A DNA stretch of 64,000 bases from Prorocentrum cordatum (taxonomy: Eukaryota > Sar > Dinophyceae > Prorocentrales > Prorocentraceae): positions 119,047-183,046 of the forward strand of contig CAUYUJ010019283.1 of NCBI GenBank assembly GCA_963575745.1, given 5' to 3'. Every line of letters begins with the position of its first letter. The first letter of the stretch is position 1. Made by a program: the position numbers and the translations under genes. The notes beneath the pieces are model-generated. The model did not search any database, was not told where the DNA came from, and saw only the letters and a program-made list of their open reading frames with translations. Shown here one piece after another: positions 1 through 10,060 of this stretch.

Positions 1-526
1 TCCCTCCTCCCTCCGCCTCCTCTCCTGCCTCCTTCTCCCTCCTTCTTCCTTCTCATCCTCATCCTGACTGCCCGTTGTTCCCTTCTGGATCCTTCTCTTC
101 CTCCTCCTTCTCCTCCTCGTCATCATTATCGTCGTCCTAAGAGGGGGTGGGGAGAGGAAGCGGAGGAGGGAAGAGCAGGGTCAGGCTGCAGGCACGACAG
201 GTTTAGTGCCCAAGCGCCACGCTAGGAAAAATTAGGAAAACTGGCGCGCAGCCAGGAAGGGGCTCTGGCAATGCGCGCCAGGCCAATCGCCTCCAGTCGA
301 GGGATGCCAGACAGGTATCTGTAGCCCTCGAGCCGAGACCGCCCCCAGGACCAGCAGGACCCGAGGCGCGACGAGTGCTCCCTCTCCTTGCGGCTACACG
401 TAAAGGAGGACCCTGGGCAAGAATGACCTCTGGTGTGCGGCTCTCTGGGGACCGCGGGGGGACCAAATACGAGCGCGCAAGACGCTACTATCGCATCGCG
501 CACGGCGATCGGGGGAACCCAATAAA
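1..526. other. CT-rich flank, no supported gene
   Basis: The first 190 bases are pyrimidine-rich (CCT/CTC) low-complexity sequence that turns purine-rich. Bases 200-500 stay open in two minus-strand frames, but no domain, motif or splice context supports coding. It lies downstream of the channel gene's stop codon on the minus strand. Confidence 0.5.
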
Positions 527-682
527 TCGAGTAGGGGATCGACTACAGAATTGATTCACCTCAAAATTGATTTGCTCGTCGACTCGACGAAAAAAACGTC
601 GAATATTTGGTGTATTTCTCATCGATTCAGCGGGCGAATTAACTCTGGGGTGAATCGATTCTGTAGTCGATCCCCTACTCGA
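527..682. mobile_element. Inverted-repeat (MITE-like) element, family B copy 1
   Basis: The ends are mirror images. The left end reads TCGAGTAGGGGATCGACTAC and the right end is its reverse complement, and the similarity continues inward for about 35 bases. The inside is AT-rich and non-coding. A second, diverged copy lies at about 42.95-43.11 kb with the same GGGGATCGACTACAGAATTG start. No target-site duplication is obvious. Confidence 0.8.
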
Positions 683-819
683 GCAGAGGTCACTCCAATG
701 AAGGGTCACTCTTACGTGCAGTCGGTCCTGGCCCCTGGCCAGCAGCCTGGCTCGCCGCGGCCCCCCGCTGGGCCCAGCCCGTCGCGGCCACCCTGGCCGG
801 GCCATCGGCGGCCCTTGCC

Positions 820-980
820 TTAAGTCGGGCCTGTCCCCCTACAGGGGGATTTTGGAGGAAAAATTAGAAATACTCAAAAAAGAAACCCCCCAAATGCTCA
901 AAAATAGTCAAAACATCGTCCCCAGACAATTTTTGACTATTTTTGAATATTCCCCCTGTAGAGGGACAGGCCCGACTGAA
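820..980. mobile_element. MITE-like element, family A copy 1 (8-bp TSD CCCTTGCC)
   Basis: The termini are TTAAGTCGGGC and GCCCGACTGAA, with the inverted repeat running on through CCTGTCCCCCTACAGGGGGA. A perfect 8-bp direct repeat, CCCTTGCC, flanks the element at 812-819 and 981-988. The core is AT-rich (CAAAACATCGTCCCCAGAC). The element lies just downstream of the proposed channel stop codon, so it would be in or near the 3' UTR. Confidence 0.9.
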
Positions 981-1006
981 CCCTTGCCCGTCACAGCCTC
1001 CGGGCC

Positions 1007-1678
1007 CTACCGCGGCGATAGGGTGTCGGCGTCGGACAGGGCCCACTCCTCGTTGTCGGCCTCCGCGGCCGGGTTCTCGGGAGCCACGGGCAAGCTCTGC
1101 GGCCTCCGGGGGTACCGAGGCGCATCCTTGCTCGTCCGCCTCCGCCCCCCCTCCGCCTTTCGCGAGGGGGGCGGGGAGGGGGGGTGGGCGTCCCGCAAAC
1201 TCCAGCCCCGCTCAGGAGGAGGGGATAATCCCTTCTGGATCTTGCTCCTCTGCGCTGGATGTGCCTCGTCGGCTTCGGCTGCCAGTGCAGGTCTGGGGGG
1301 CTGTGGGCGAGGAGGAGGAGGAGGAGGAGGAGGAGGAGGAGGAGGAGGAGGAGGAGGAGGAGGCGGAGGCGGAGGCGGAGGCGGAGGCGGAGGAGGAGGA
1401 GGAGGAGAGGAGGAGGAGGAGGAGGAGGAGGAGGAGGAGGAGGAGGAGGAGGAGTGGAAGGGCGCATGGGCACTGCGTTTTTTGTCGCCCCAGCCTTGCC
1501 TCCAAGGGAGGCGCACCCGACCTCGCGACTTCGAGCTCCGTTTCGGCTCCGACTCCTGCTGGGCGCCTGGCCGGGGGTCCTCCTCGGGCCTCCTCGCCGC
1601 CCGCAGGAACCGGTCCTGGAGCTCGTTGATGCTGAAGGAGCCGGACATGCGCCGCTTGGGTGGGTCGACCAAGGAATC
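1007..1678 (-). CDS. Ion-channel exon d: C-terminal cytoplasmic tail with Ser/Pro run (terminal exon)
   Basis: This is the proposed last exon of the voltage-gated channel gene. It follows an acceptor, GACTTACAG|G, and stays open for 223 codons to a TAG at 1009-1007. The first residues (DSLVDPPKRRMSGSFSINEL) continue exon c in phase 0. The tail is basic (KRSSKSRGR), then about 16 Ser and about 40 Pro residues from an imperfect CCT/TCC repeat, then an acidic end (NEEWALSDADTLSPR). Both flanks of the repeat are in the same frame and G/C-ending codons dominate there, which argues that the repeat is translated. A GC donor (GGAG|GCAAGG, near 1490) could instead remove the repeat. No enzyme domain is seen. 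Assignment to this gene rests on strand, order, phase and the splice junction. Confidence 0.55.
   Translation of the reverse strand, partial: DSLVDPPKRRMSGSFSINELQDRFLRAARRPEEDPRPGAQQESEPKRSSKSRGRVRLPWRQGWGDKKRSAHAPFHSSSSSSSSSSSSSSSSPPPPPPPPPPPPPPPPPPPPPPPPPPPPPPPPRPQPPRPALAAEADEAHPAQRSKIQKGLSPPPERGWSLRDAHPPSPPPSRKAEGGRRRTSKDAPRYPRRPQSLPVAPENPAAEADNEEWALSDADTLSPR
1310..1455. repeat. (GAG)n trinucleotide repeat inside exon d
   Basis: Imperfect GAG/GCG trinucleotides that read as Ser then Pro on the minus strand. Because the unit is 3 bp, length changes would not shift the frame. Confidence 0.9.
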
Positions 1679-1689
1679 CTGTAAGTCAT

Positions 1690-2340
1690 CATTTCTTTTT
1701 GATGAGCCGACAAGCTCTCTGGGCGTGGCACAACCTGGTCGAAAAGGTATCCAACGCCCATGATGCTGTGATTATTTTCGCTATCCTATTTCGTATACGG
1801 TTTTTTTTCTCAACGCACACGATCGCCCCACATTGGCTTTCATTGTGCTTTTCAATATCAGGATGTTCTAGGCCTTTCACCGTCGTGCTCCCGCTGCAGA
1901 GTTGGCCACGTTTCAGGATCAGCGAATTGCTCCCGTCATTCAGAATGGCGCTCTCGCCACAGCAGAAGCCACATTTCCGGATCCGATTCCTTCCTCGTCG
2001 TTGCCGCACCTCTCCTTTCCCCTCCTCCGCCTCCCCCTGGTCCTCATGCGCCTCCCCCTTCCCCTGCTACTCCTGCTGATGCTGCTCCTCCTTCTCCTGC
2101 TCATCCTCCTGGTCCTCCTCCTCCTCCCCCTCCTCCTCCCCCTCCTCCTTCTCCTCCTCCTCCTCCTCCTTCCCCTCCTCCTCCTCCTCCTCCTCCTCCC
2201 CCTCCTCCTCCCTCCTCCTCCTCCTCCTCCTCCTCCTCCTCATCCATTCCTTTTCCTTACACATATCTTCTCCCTGTCGCACCCAGAAGCCAGTTTTCAG
2301 GGCGGCCAGGCGTTTCGCCAGATACTTCCTTACCATTTAT
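1690..2340. other. Intron c-d interior with (CCT)n tract
   Basis: Part of the 4.2-kb intron between exons c and d. It holds a polypyrimidine CCT/CTC microsatellite at about 2,060-2,245. No coding evidence is seen. Confidence 0.6.
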
Positions 2341-2369
2341 GACCCCGAAGCAGAAGCAATGGCAACAGT

Positions 2370-2640
2370 TTCACGAATGAAGGGCGGCACGTTTTCAAAA
2401 TGTGCTCTCGCCTTGGCGCCGCGCACATTCGTTTTAACAAATTGCAAGCGTTTCACGGGTTGAGGGCGGCACGTTTTCAAAATGTGGCTCTCGCCCTAGC
2501 GCCGCGAACATTCGTTTAAAAAAATTGCGAGGGTTGCACGGACTGAGGGCGGTTCCTTTTCAAAATGTGGCTCTCGCCTTAGCACCGCGCACATTCGTTT
2601 TTAAACTTTGCAAGAGCTTCACGGATTCCCATGACCAACG
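2370..2640. repeat. Tandem repeat, about 82-bp unit, 3 copies
   Basis: Three successive units share GAGGGCGGCACGTTTTCAAA, a CTCGCC-GCGCCGCG block and ACATTCGTTT, spaced 82-83 bp apart. The units differ by a few substitutions. A second, shorter periodicity (CCAAGAATGGCGTTCTGGCA-like units) follows at about 2,700-2,860. Confidence 0.8.
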
Positions 2641-2919
2641 CACCAGAAATGATTTCTTTGTTGGAGCGATTCGGGATTATGAAGGTGCAGAAGTTCAATT
2701 GATTCGCGGTGTTGAAGTCCCAAGAATGGCGTTCTGGCACGATCCAGGGTCGTCAAGACGCAACAGTCAGGTTGATCCGTGGCTTGGAATGCCGAGAACA
2801 ATGTTTTGGCATGCTTCAGGGTCTTCAAACGGTTGTCTTCCAACGAGGCAGTTCCCTCAGTGGCAATGAACCATTGGTGGGGCCTATAAAGAGGGAGCTT
2901 GGAGGAAGGGTTTAACTGG

Positions 2920-4165
2920 TCGTCGTCGTCGTCGTCCTCCTCCTCCTCCTCCCCACCTCCTCCTCCTCCTTCTCCTCCTCCTCCTCTTCGGCCAATGTGC
3001 ACACCTCCCCTTCTGACTGTGCGTCACACGATGGGGTCGATTGGGGGATCCATGTCCGCTATGAGATCCGCTGGGGGATAGAGAGAATCAGCACGGTAGG
3101 AAGGGATGAGTGGGAGGTGTCGGATGACAGATATGGCGCGAGCGCCCCTAGCTTAAGAACAACCCTCTCTCCCCCTACCCCCAAGAGCGTCACCTTTGCG
3201 CATCGGCCATCTGGCTCCTTTTGCTGTGCGACTGCTCTCCAAGATGGCCCAACACAGCCCCAAGATGGGCTCCCCAAATGCCCACGATGACTGAAGCTGG
3301 CCGCAAATGGCCTCCAACATGGCACCGAGATGGCTTCACGGCGGACGGCGGTCCCGGAGCCTCCCATGGAGACGCCAGAACGGCCACATATGTCAACAAC
3401 ACAACTTCTTCAGTATGTTGACATTGGCTCCCTTGAACGTTCGGCCTCTGATGGGCTTCAGAAGCCTCAAGATGGCCTCAAGATGGAGCAAGAGGGCCTT
3501 CGGTCAGAGATGCCCAGGAGCAGCCGAAGAGAGCCCCAATGGCTTCGAAGTGACCCCAAGACAGCCCAGAGTAGAGATCAGTTCTGGCATGTGAACATTC
3601 TGATTGGGTGCAATGTTCGTTCTTGACCCTCTTGCTGCATCGATTGGGGTCGATGCTTTGTCGATGATCAGCCTGTGTCGGGTGTAAAGCACATTGCTTT
3701 GTGCCGCGTGAGTCGCACCCGTCCGCCACGAGAAGCGCCCCTGCTTGCATCCGCACGAGGCAATCAAACGGACGGGCGAGCTCTCGAACACACCTGCCCA
3801 TCTAATTGCTTTGCGGCCTCCTAGGGTCCTGCTAGGCCCGCTGCCTTCTTCGCTTCCGCTTGTGTGTCCCCTCTTTGCTTTTGATGCTGCTTGTCTTGCG
3901 TCGCGGCGAAAAGTCTGCCGGAAAGTAGTTACTTGTTGTTTTCTCTATCAGCGAAGATCTGCCGTGGGAAGCTGCGCCAGACTTGGGTCTAGGCTGTCAA
4001 TCGACCGCCGTAAGTGGCAGCGTGGAACGAAGAGGCTCCAAGACAGGAGGGGATGAGAGCGGCGAGGGACAAATGGCGAGGAGAAAATCCACCGGAAGGT
4101 CGTGCAACAACGAGGGCAAGTGCACTAGGTGCCCACAAGCGAAACGGGTCCTCTCAAGCGCAACT
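2920..4165. other. Intronic sequence without a supported gene
   Basis: Contains a short GTC/CCT microsatellite (2,920-2,990) and diverged 'CAAGATGGCC' units of the dispersed repeat (3,230-3,560). The remainder (3,600-4,165) has no recognisable gene, although short plus-strand frames are open. Confidence 0.5.
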
Positions 4166-4177
4166 ATCGGCTTGGTT

Positions 4178-4337
4178 TTAGGTCGGGCATGTCCCCCTAC
4201 ATGCGCATCTTGGACGAAAAACGAAAAATAGCATTGTTTTAAGCAGTAATCGAAAATATGCAACAAATCGTCCCCCGACTATTTTTTTTAAAACCATGTT
4301 CGAATATTCCTCCTGTAGAGGGACACGGCCGACTTAA
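4178..4337. mobile_element. MITE-like element, family A copy 2
   Basis: Termini TTAGGTCGGGC and GCCGACTTAA. An 8-bp flanking duplication with one mismatch is seen: GCTTGGTT at 4170-4177 and GCCTGGTT at 4338-4345. It is immediately followed by copy 3, which shares the second duplication. Confidence 0.88.
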
Positions 4338-4345
4338 GCCTGGTT

Positions 4346-4510
4346 TTCAGTCGGGCGTATCCCCCTACAGGAGGATTCTCGACGAAAAATAAAGAATACT
4401 CAAAACAATACTCCAGAATGGTCAAAACAGATACTCAACAAAAATAGTTCCCCGACTATTTCTGGACCATTTTCGAGCACTCCTCCTGCAGAGGGACACG
4501 CCCGACGTAA
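4346..4510. mobile_element. MITE-like element, family A copy 3 (abuts copy 2)
   Basis: Termini TTCAGTCGGGC and GCCCGACGTAA. The left flank is GCCTGGTT, shared with copy 2. The right flank, after a 2-base insertion, is GCCTGGCT. The two copies therefore sit head to tail in one target site, each bordered by the same duplication. Confidence 0.85.
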
Positions 4511-4626
4511 GCGCCTGGCTGCTTCGGAGGCCTGCCTGGCCTGCTCCCTCCCGTGTCTCGACCCGCCCCCCTCTGCCCTTCCGTCGCTGCCCCTCAGGCA
4601 TGCCTCAGGAGACGTCCCGCTCAGAG

Positions 4627-4788
4627 TTAAGTCGGGCCTGTCCCCCTACAGGGGGAACTTGGACGAACAGTTAAAAACAAAAACAACAAATACCCCCAAA
4701 TGGCCAGCAGATGCTCAAACCATCGTCCCCAGACTATTTTTTGACTATTTTTGAATATTCCCCCTGTAGAGGGACAGGCCCGACTTAA
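4627..4788. mobile_element. MITE-like element, family A copy 4
   Basis: Best-preserved copy. The TTAAGTCGGGCCTGTCCCCC terminus is matched at the far end by its reverse complement. The flanking 8-mers are GCTCAGAG (4619-4626) and GCTTAGAG (4789-4796). Confidence 0.92.
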
Positions 4789-4870
4789 GCTTAGAGCATC
4801 GTGCCCCCTTCGGGGGCAGGAGCCTCCGGGAGTTTACAATCGAACGGGGGCGCTCTCAAACGCGTTAGAC

Positions 4871-5029
4871 TTAGGTCGGGCGTGTCCCCCTACAGGCGGA
4901 TTTTCGGCGAAAAATAGCACACAGCCAAACAAAAACCCGAGGCAGTCAGACATACTCAAGAAACCGTCCCCAGACCACTCTTTGACCACTTCTGAACAGT
5001 CCTCCTGTAGAGGGACAGGCCCGACGCAA
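4871..5029. mobile_element. MITE-like element, family A copy 5
   Basis: Termini TTAGGTCGGGC and GCCCGACGCAA. The flanking 8-mers are CGTTAGAC (4863-4870) and CGCTAGAC (5030-5037). The core resembles the other copies. Confidence 0.9.
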
Positions 5030-5084
5030 CGCTAGACCTCTGGGCTGCTGCGTGATCGCCTGCAGGCCCGACTGGGCCGTTCCT

Positions 5085-5235
5085 CCTCCTCCTTCTCCTC
5101 CTCCTTCTCTCCCTCCTCCCTCCTCCCCCGCGCTCCCCGTACCGAGCCCCTCCTCCTCGCCCCCGCTCCGCCTTTCTCCTCCTCCCTCCCCCCCCCTCCC
5201 CCCTTCCTCCTCTCCCTTCCTCCTCCCCGGCTGCT
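5085..5235. repeat. (CCT)n pyrimidine tract
   Basis: Imperfect CCT/CTC repeat in intron c-d. Open frames across it are products of low complexity. Confidence 0.85.
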
Positions 5236-5339
5236 GCCCCTGGCTCCGTCGCCCGCCCCTCGGGCGCCTCGCCTCGAGGGCCCCCCGTGCCGCACTGGCG
5301 GCCGCGCGGGGCGCTCTGGGAGTCGGCGGAGAGCGGAGG

Positions 5340-5662
5340 GGGGGAAGCGAGAAGGAGACGGCCTTCCCCAGAAGACTCGGAAGCCCCCCAGCCTTCTGAG
5401 AGGCGTCCACAAGCCTTCCCCGAAGACACTGAAAACTCCTCGGAAGGCCGGAGGGCCTCTGAGACGTCCCGCCGCCTCCTGAGAAGGCCGTCTCCTTCTC
5501 GGAGTCCCTCTGGCCTTCTCTGGAGGCGGCGGGACGTCTCAGATGCCCGCCGGCCTTCCGAGGAGTTTTCAATGTCTTCAGGGAGGGCTCGTGGACGCCT
5601 TTCAGAAGGCTGGGGGGCTTCCGAGTCTTCTGGGGAAGGCCTTCTCCTTCTCGCTTCCCCCC
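5340..5662. repeat. Long foldback (two about 141-bp arms)
   Basis: The left arm (5340-5480) and right arm (5522-5662) are near-perfect reverse complements. Both carry CCTTCCCCAGAAGACTCGGA, GAAAACTCCTCGGAAGGCC and ACGTCCCGCCGCCTC in mirrored order, with a spacer of about 41 bp. A transcript of either strand would form a long hairpin. Single-arm relatives occur at about 32.15-32.31 and 59.04-59.20 kb. Confidence 0.9.
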
Positions 5663-5709
5663 GAGCTCGCCGCCGAGGGAAGGAACCTCAGCTCATGAGA
5701 TGAACGAGG

Positions 5710-5835
5710 AGGGGGACGAGGAGGAGGAGGAGGCGGAGGAGGAGGAGGAGGACGAGCAGGAGCAGGAGCAGGCGGAGGAGGCGGAGGAGGAGGAGGAGGA
5801 GGAGGAGGAGGAGGAGGAGGAGGAGCAGGAGGAGA
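5710..5835. repeat. (GAG)n microsatellite next to exon c donor
   Basis: GAG/GCG trinucleotides that begin a few bases inside intron c-d after the GATTCCTCTC donor. The minus-strand reading is Leu-rich and is not taken as coding. Confidence 0.85.
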
Positions 5836-5843
5836 GAGGAATC

Positions 5844-6290
5844 CTGCAAGTTCGCGCCAGAGCACAGCGCCGTCAGCCGCACACAGGCGTCCGGGGACCC
5901 CAGGTCGCTGCGGACCCTGTGCCTGGACTTGTTCAGCATTTTCAGGAACCCAGCGGCGTACTTGGTCACCTCGAAGCTGAGGGTGCCTTGCATGAACTTG
6001 GTGCTCACGATCTGCTGGAACACAACCGAGTTCAGCATGAGGAGCCTGCAGGGAGTGACGCTGCGCAGGGTGCCCTGGTAGACCCAGTCGGTCCATAGTA
6101 CCTGCTCCGCAATCCACTGGCCTGGGCGTACATCCTGGATCGCTTCGCCATCGAGCTGGTACTTCAGCAATCCCTTCTCCAGGAAGATCATGTGGGGCGG
6201 CTCCGACGGCACCTCATCCACGCTGAAGATGACCTCGTTCTCCGATACGAGAACCGGGAAAACGGCATCGTGGCAGATCCTCTTCATCTC
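5844..6290 (-). CDS. Ion-channel exon c: cyclic-nucleotide-binding-like domain
   Basis: 149 codons, phase 0 at both ends. The acceptor is GTAGCAG|GAG and the proposed donor is TTGCAG|GATTCC, a GA donor of the kind dinoflagellates tolerate. The residues start EMKRICHDAVFPVLVS and then form a CNBD beta-roll, including GLLKYQLDG, then PGQWIAEQVLWTDWVYQGTL, then CRLLML. This corresponds to the dinoflagellate channel motif GQWIAE-x-VLW. The phosphate-binding cassette lacks the canonical arginine-threonine pair (QGT here), so direct cAMP/cGMP binding is doubtful, as in EAG-type CNB-homology domains. A helical stretch (YAAGFLKMLNKS) follows. It joins exon b so that the C-linker (HPLFDLL) runs directly into this domain. 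Confidence 0.85.
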
Positions 6291-6299
6291 CTGCTACAC

Positions 6300-6930
6300 C
6301 CCAGGCCCCCCCCCATTTTTGCATGGCGGGCGTCCCGGGCGACATCAGCGATGGGCACAACAGGCATGCGAGACGATTCGTGCGGGGCCAGAGGGTAGGA
6401 GATGGGAGACCAGGGACCAACCCACCAACACGTACCGCCGAGGAGGAGACCCAAAGACTAGACTAGGGAGGAGAGTGGGGGGGGCAGAACAGCACTTGAG
6501 CAATCGCTTCAGCGGAGCAGCATCGACGGCAATCCATGCTTTGGGATATGATACCAGATCAAAGTGCGCGCTTCGTGCGCGCTCATGTTCTAGCACGTTC
6601 CAGTCTTCTGCGGGCGCACAATGCAACGACAAACGTGGGTGGTGGTGGGGGGAAGATCGAGTAGGACCAACTGGTGAAAGAACTGGCAACAAGGGCAATT
6701 GTGTACGCACGGCCTTCGTCCGAACGCTCCACGTGCCGCGTGGTGCCTGCTTTCCAAATGTGCGACCGACCCCGAACAAATAACTCCCGAGCAAACTGAA
6801 AGCGGACACGTGGTCTATCGTTGTGCGTATAGCCACTCGCGACACACTGGTCGCCCCATCTCTGTCCATCACAGACAGACTTTGTAGCGCTGCACGTGCG
6901 CCCTATCTGCATGAGGGTACCGACTCATCA
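6300..6930. other. Start of the 26-kb intron side, no supported gene
   Basis: Sequence upstream (minus strand) of the exon c acceptor. Weak open frames occur on both strands with no domain. It includes a short T-tract and C-tract near the acceptor. Nothing else is supported. Confidence 0.5.
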
Positions 6931-6939
6931 TTCGCGGTG

Positions 6940-6941
6940 AT

Positions 6942-6992
<51 letters not shown>

Positions 6993-7085
6993 GAGGAGGA
7001 GGAGGAGGAGGAGGAGGGGGAAGGTGGAGGAGGAGGAGGAGGAGGAGGAGGAGGAGGAGGAGGAGGAGGAGGAGGAGGAGGAGAG
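6940..7085. repeat. (GTC)n then (GAG)n compound microsatellite
   Basis: About 17 GTC/GTCG units switch to about 30 GAG units. It reads as Asp/Glu/Ser/Pro homopolymers and is rejected as coding. Confidence 0.95.
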
Positions 7086-7388
7086 AGAGAGAGGAAAAAG
7101 GAGGAAGTGGGTCGCAGAATATCACATGATATTAACAAACACACGCCGACAGCGGGTCGCGAGCGCGAGACCTCCGCCGGCCTTGAGGCTATGTGCACGA
7201 CGCATCGTGCTGCCTCGGTGCATTCGCGTGCAGCCTGAAGTCTCCGACGACCACACAGCCGAAAGACGGCGCGCAAGCTAACGTGCATGCACATGCCACA
7301 GTCTGGCTGAGGAAAGAAGGGATGCCGACTGAGGAACGAAGCCCTTTTTGGGACCAGAGGAGCCTGTGTGCACGAGGAGGGCTAGCGG

Positions 7389-9560
7389 CTAGAGGAACAG
7401 CCAAGGGAGGACCCAAGGAACATATCGAGTCCCCTCCGCATTAAGCCGCTCTTCATCTCGGCGTCTCGGCTGCAAGTGCCGTTCGCCAGCGGCTGCTCGG
7501 CAGGGGGTGCCCGCGAACGAATGTGCTCTCGACCTCGCTCCCAGCCGCCGCTCTTGGGCTTCCTTGGAAGCCAGAACATCACCACCATCACCGAGATCGG
7601 CATCTCCTTCCCTCGGTGGAGGCACACCGCCGATAGTGGTGTTGGTGTCAACCTCTAGGCCTGCGACATTAAGGGCCCTCTTGGGCAGTCTCGGGCTGCC
7701 TTGGAGATCCCAGCCGCCGCTCTTGGGCCTCCCTTGGCGACGCCCTGCAGCCCCCTGGGGACACGCGACCGGGGACCGGCGCCCGCCCTGTGCCGCGGAG
7801 GGGCGCCCGCGTGGCCAGGTGCCGCGGAGACGCGTCGCGCTCGGGGCCGCTGCGGCTGGACCTCGGGCGGAGGACACGCCCAGAGACGCGTGGACCAGAG
7901 ACGCGTGGACCGAACGCTCCTGCCCGAAAAGCGGGCGCACTTTTCGCGCAAGAGAACCTCTTCGAACAGGAGCCTCGCGCTCCTGGGCGACAGATGGACG
8001 GGGCCGGGAGCCGCAGTGCGACAGTCTAGGCCGACCGCCCGGGCAACCACGAGGAAAAGGCTGCTCGAGTGCCCATCTGCCACCATCTGCGCAAGCACGC
8101 CCCACGACGCGCCCAGAGGCCTCTGGAGCGGAGCTACTAGACGATCCCCGCTTCGCTCAACTTCGATGAGGGAGCTCAGCGCGGCCCCCCCCCCGCCCCA
8201 CCAGAGACAAGGTCGGCGCGCCCGGTCCCGGGGAAGGCCTCAAAGGGATCTCGGCGGGGGCCCTCGGGAGGGCCCGCGGCCCTGGAGGCGCCAGCGACGT
8301 CCGAGCTTTCGCCGTAGCCTCGGGAGGGTTGTCGGGGGCGGCCAAGAGGGGGTTGACGACTAGGGTTAGGTCGGTCGTGTCATCCTGCGGGGGGGCCTTC
8401 GTGCCACTGGGAACATCCACCTGCGGCGGCGCCTTCGGAGCCTCCAGCCTCAGGCGGCGCGAACGAGCAAAAGCGGCCGCGGCGCTGCCCCAACCGATCG
8501 AGCACTGAGGAGTGTCGTCCACGCCCACTTCGCCCACTGGATCGCTCTTCCCGTTGAAATGCAGGGAGCTGGCTGGCGTGACCTGGCGGTGAATGGCCGT
8601 GTGCTCGTAGCCCCTCCGCTCGCCGGGCGCGGCCACCTTCGGCGCCCCGCGCGGTCTGGGCCGCCGCTCCCAGAGCACCCGCGACGCAGTCGCTGCCCTA
8701 TCATTCTAGCGGGTGCAACGCCGCTGCAGGCTCGACCCGCGGCCTGCCGCGTGGAGAACTGGGGCGGTTTTGCCGCAGAGAGACATGTTTAAAAAGTGCG
8801 CGGCCAGGAGCCAATCGACTCTGTGAGTCCTGGGAAGGGGGGCCTTCGGCCTCCGCGGCGGTCGGGCCTGGGCGGGGCGCTCGCGGCGGTGGAATTCGCG
8901 TCGCGCCCGCGGCAGAATGTCGGGCTTGCCCCCGGTGATTTTCGTCGCCCAAATGAAATCTTCCCAGGGGGGCGACCCGAACTGACGTGGAGTTTCTCGA
9001 TCTCGTGCTGGGCCCCGGAGTCCGCCCCCATCTTCTGCCCGCCGCCGTGACCGAGCCCCCGCTTCCCATCCGAGGCGGGGGCCACGGCCCCGTCGGGCCC
9101 GAGGACTTCGTCGTGCCCCAAGGGCCTACGTCCGCGAGTGGAGAAATCAATTCTGCTCCTCGACGGCGTCGGCGCCGCGCCGCCCCGTGCGGCTCCGAGC
9201 GCCGGCGCCCCGGGCCAGGCCGAAAGGAATCGATCTCGGCCCTGATTGGCCTCCCCTTCCGCTCCACCGACAACTGCTCGCGCCCGCCTCCGCGCCTCTG
9301 CCGTCGGGGCGCGAGAAGTTTCCAGGGGGGGCGAGAGGGCGAGTCGGCTTCTAAGCAACCGCGCCATCTCTGACCTAGAGACCATCTGCGCACTGGCCCA
9401 ATACAGGGGAGAACACGTCGCCCCCAGGAGAAAAAAAACGTGCGAGTCGACTCCAGGTCCCAAGAAGAGGCGAGCTCATGATGCTCGACAACGAAGCCCC
9501 TGCCTCGCCTGAGCTGACGCGAGGACACTTTGGAACGCAAGCGCGCGTGCGCCACTCCCT
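7389..9560 (-). pseudogene. Degenerate coding-like block (unidentified)
   Basis: Several minus-strand stretches look protein-like but sit in different frames with stops between them. Examples are VDVPSGTKAPPQDDTTDLTL (about 8.3-8.45 kb), GYEHTAIHRQVTPASS (about 8.6 kb) and MVSRSEMARLLRSRLAL (about 9.4 kb). Third codon positions favour G/C. No family is recognised. A decayed retroelement or multi-exon gene are both possible. It lies in the 26-kb channel intron, same strand. Confidence 0.3.
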
Positions 9561-10060
9561 TCCATTCGATCCACTAAAGGTCGGCTGGGTCCAGTCGGCC
9601 TCAACTGCGGGCGAGCATGACTATGCGCTCTACGTGCGCGAGACATGGTGGCGCACGTGGGTGGTCGCCTCTAAGGGCGTCCTATATCTGCGTGGCACCG
9701 CGTCTGGCAGGATTGATGAGGCCTGTGAGGCTGGGAGAAGATTTCGAGGAGCACAATGCCTCCGCTCGGCCTCGAGATACCCCGGGACATGGCGGCGCCA
9801 ATCCCTCGTCTTGCGGGCTCCGGCCCGCCTCCGCGACGCAGTCCCCCGAGCCCCGGTGGCTCCGTCGCTCCTGGATGGGTGGCTCCGTCGCTCCTGAGAC
9901 CGTCGAGGGCCGCGACGTTCCGTTCGCTGTCTGGCTCCTCCGCTGCGGCCTTCCGGAGCCGCTGCTGAGGTTCTGGGGCCATCTGAGGCCGTGACTCAGA
10001 AATCGGGCCCGCCTCTGCAGATGTCTTCTAAGCTAGTCCCTTGATCGTCGGGGGGGGGGC
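9560..10060. other. GC-rich intronic sequence, no supported gene
   Basis: Open frames on both strands and one short direct repeat (GGTGGCTCCGTCGCTCCTG twice near 9,860-9,895). No protein motif is recognised. Confidence 0.4.
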
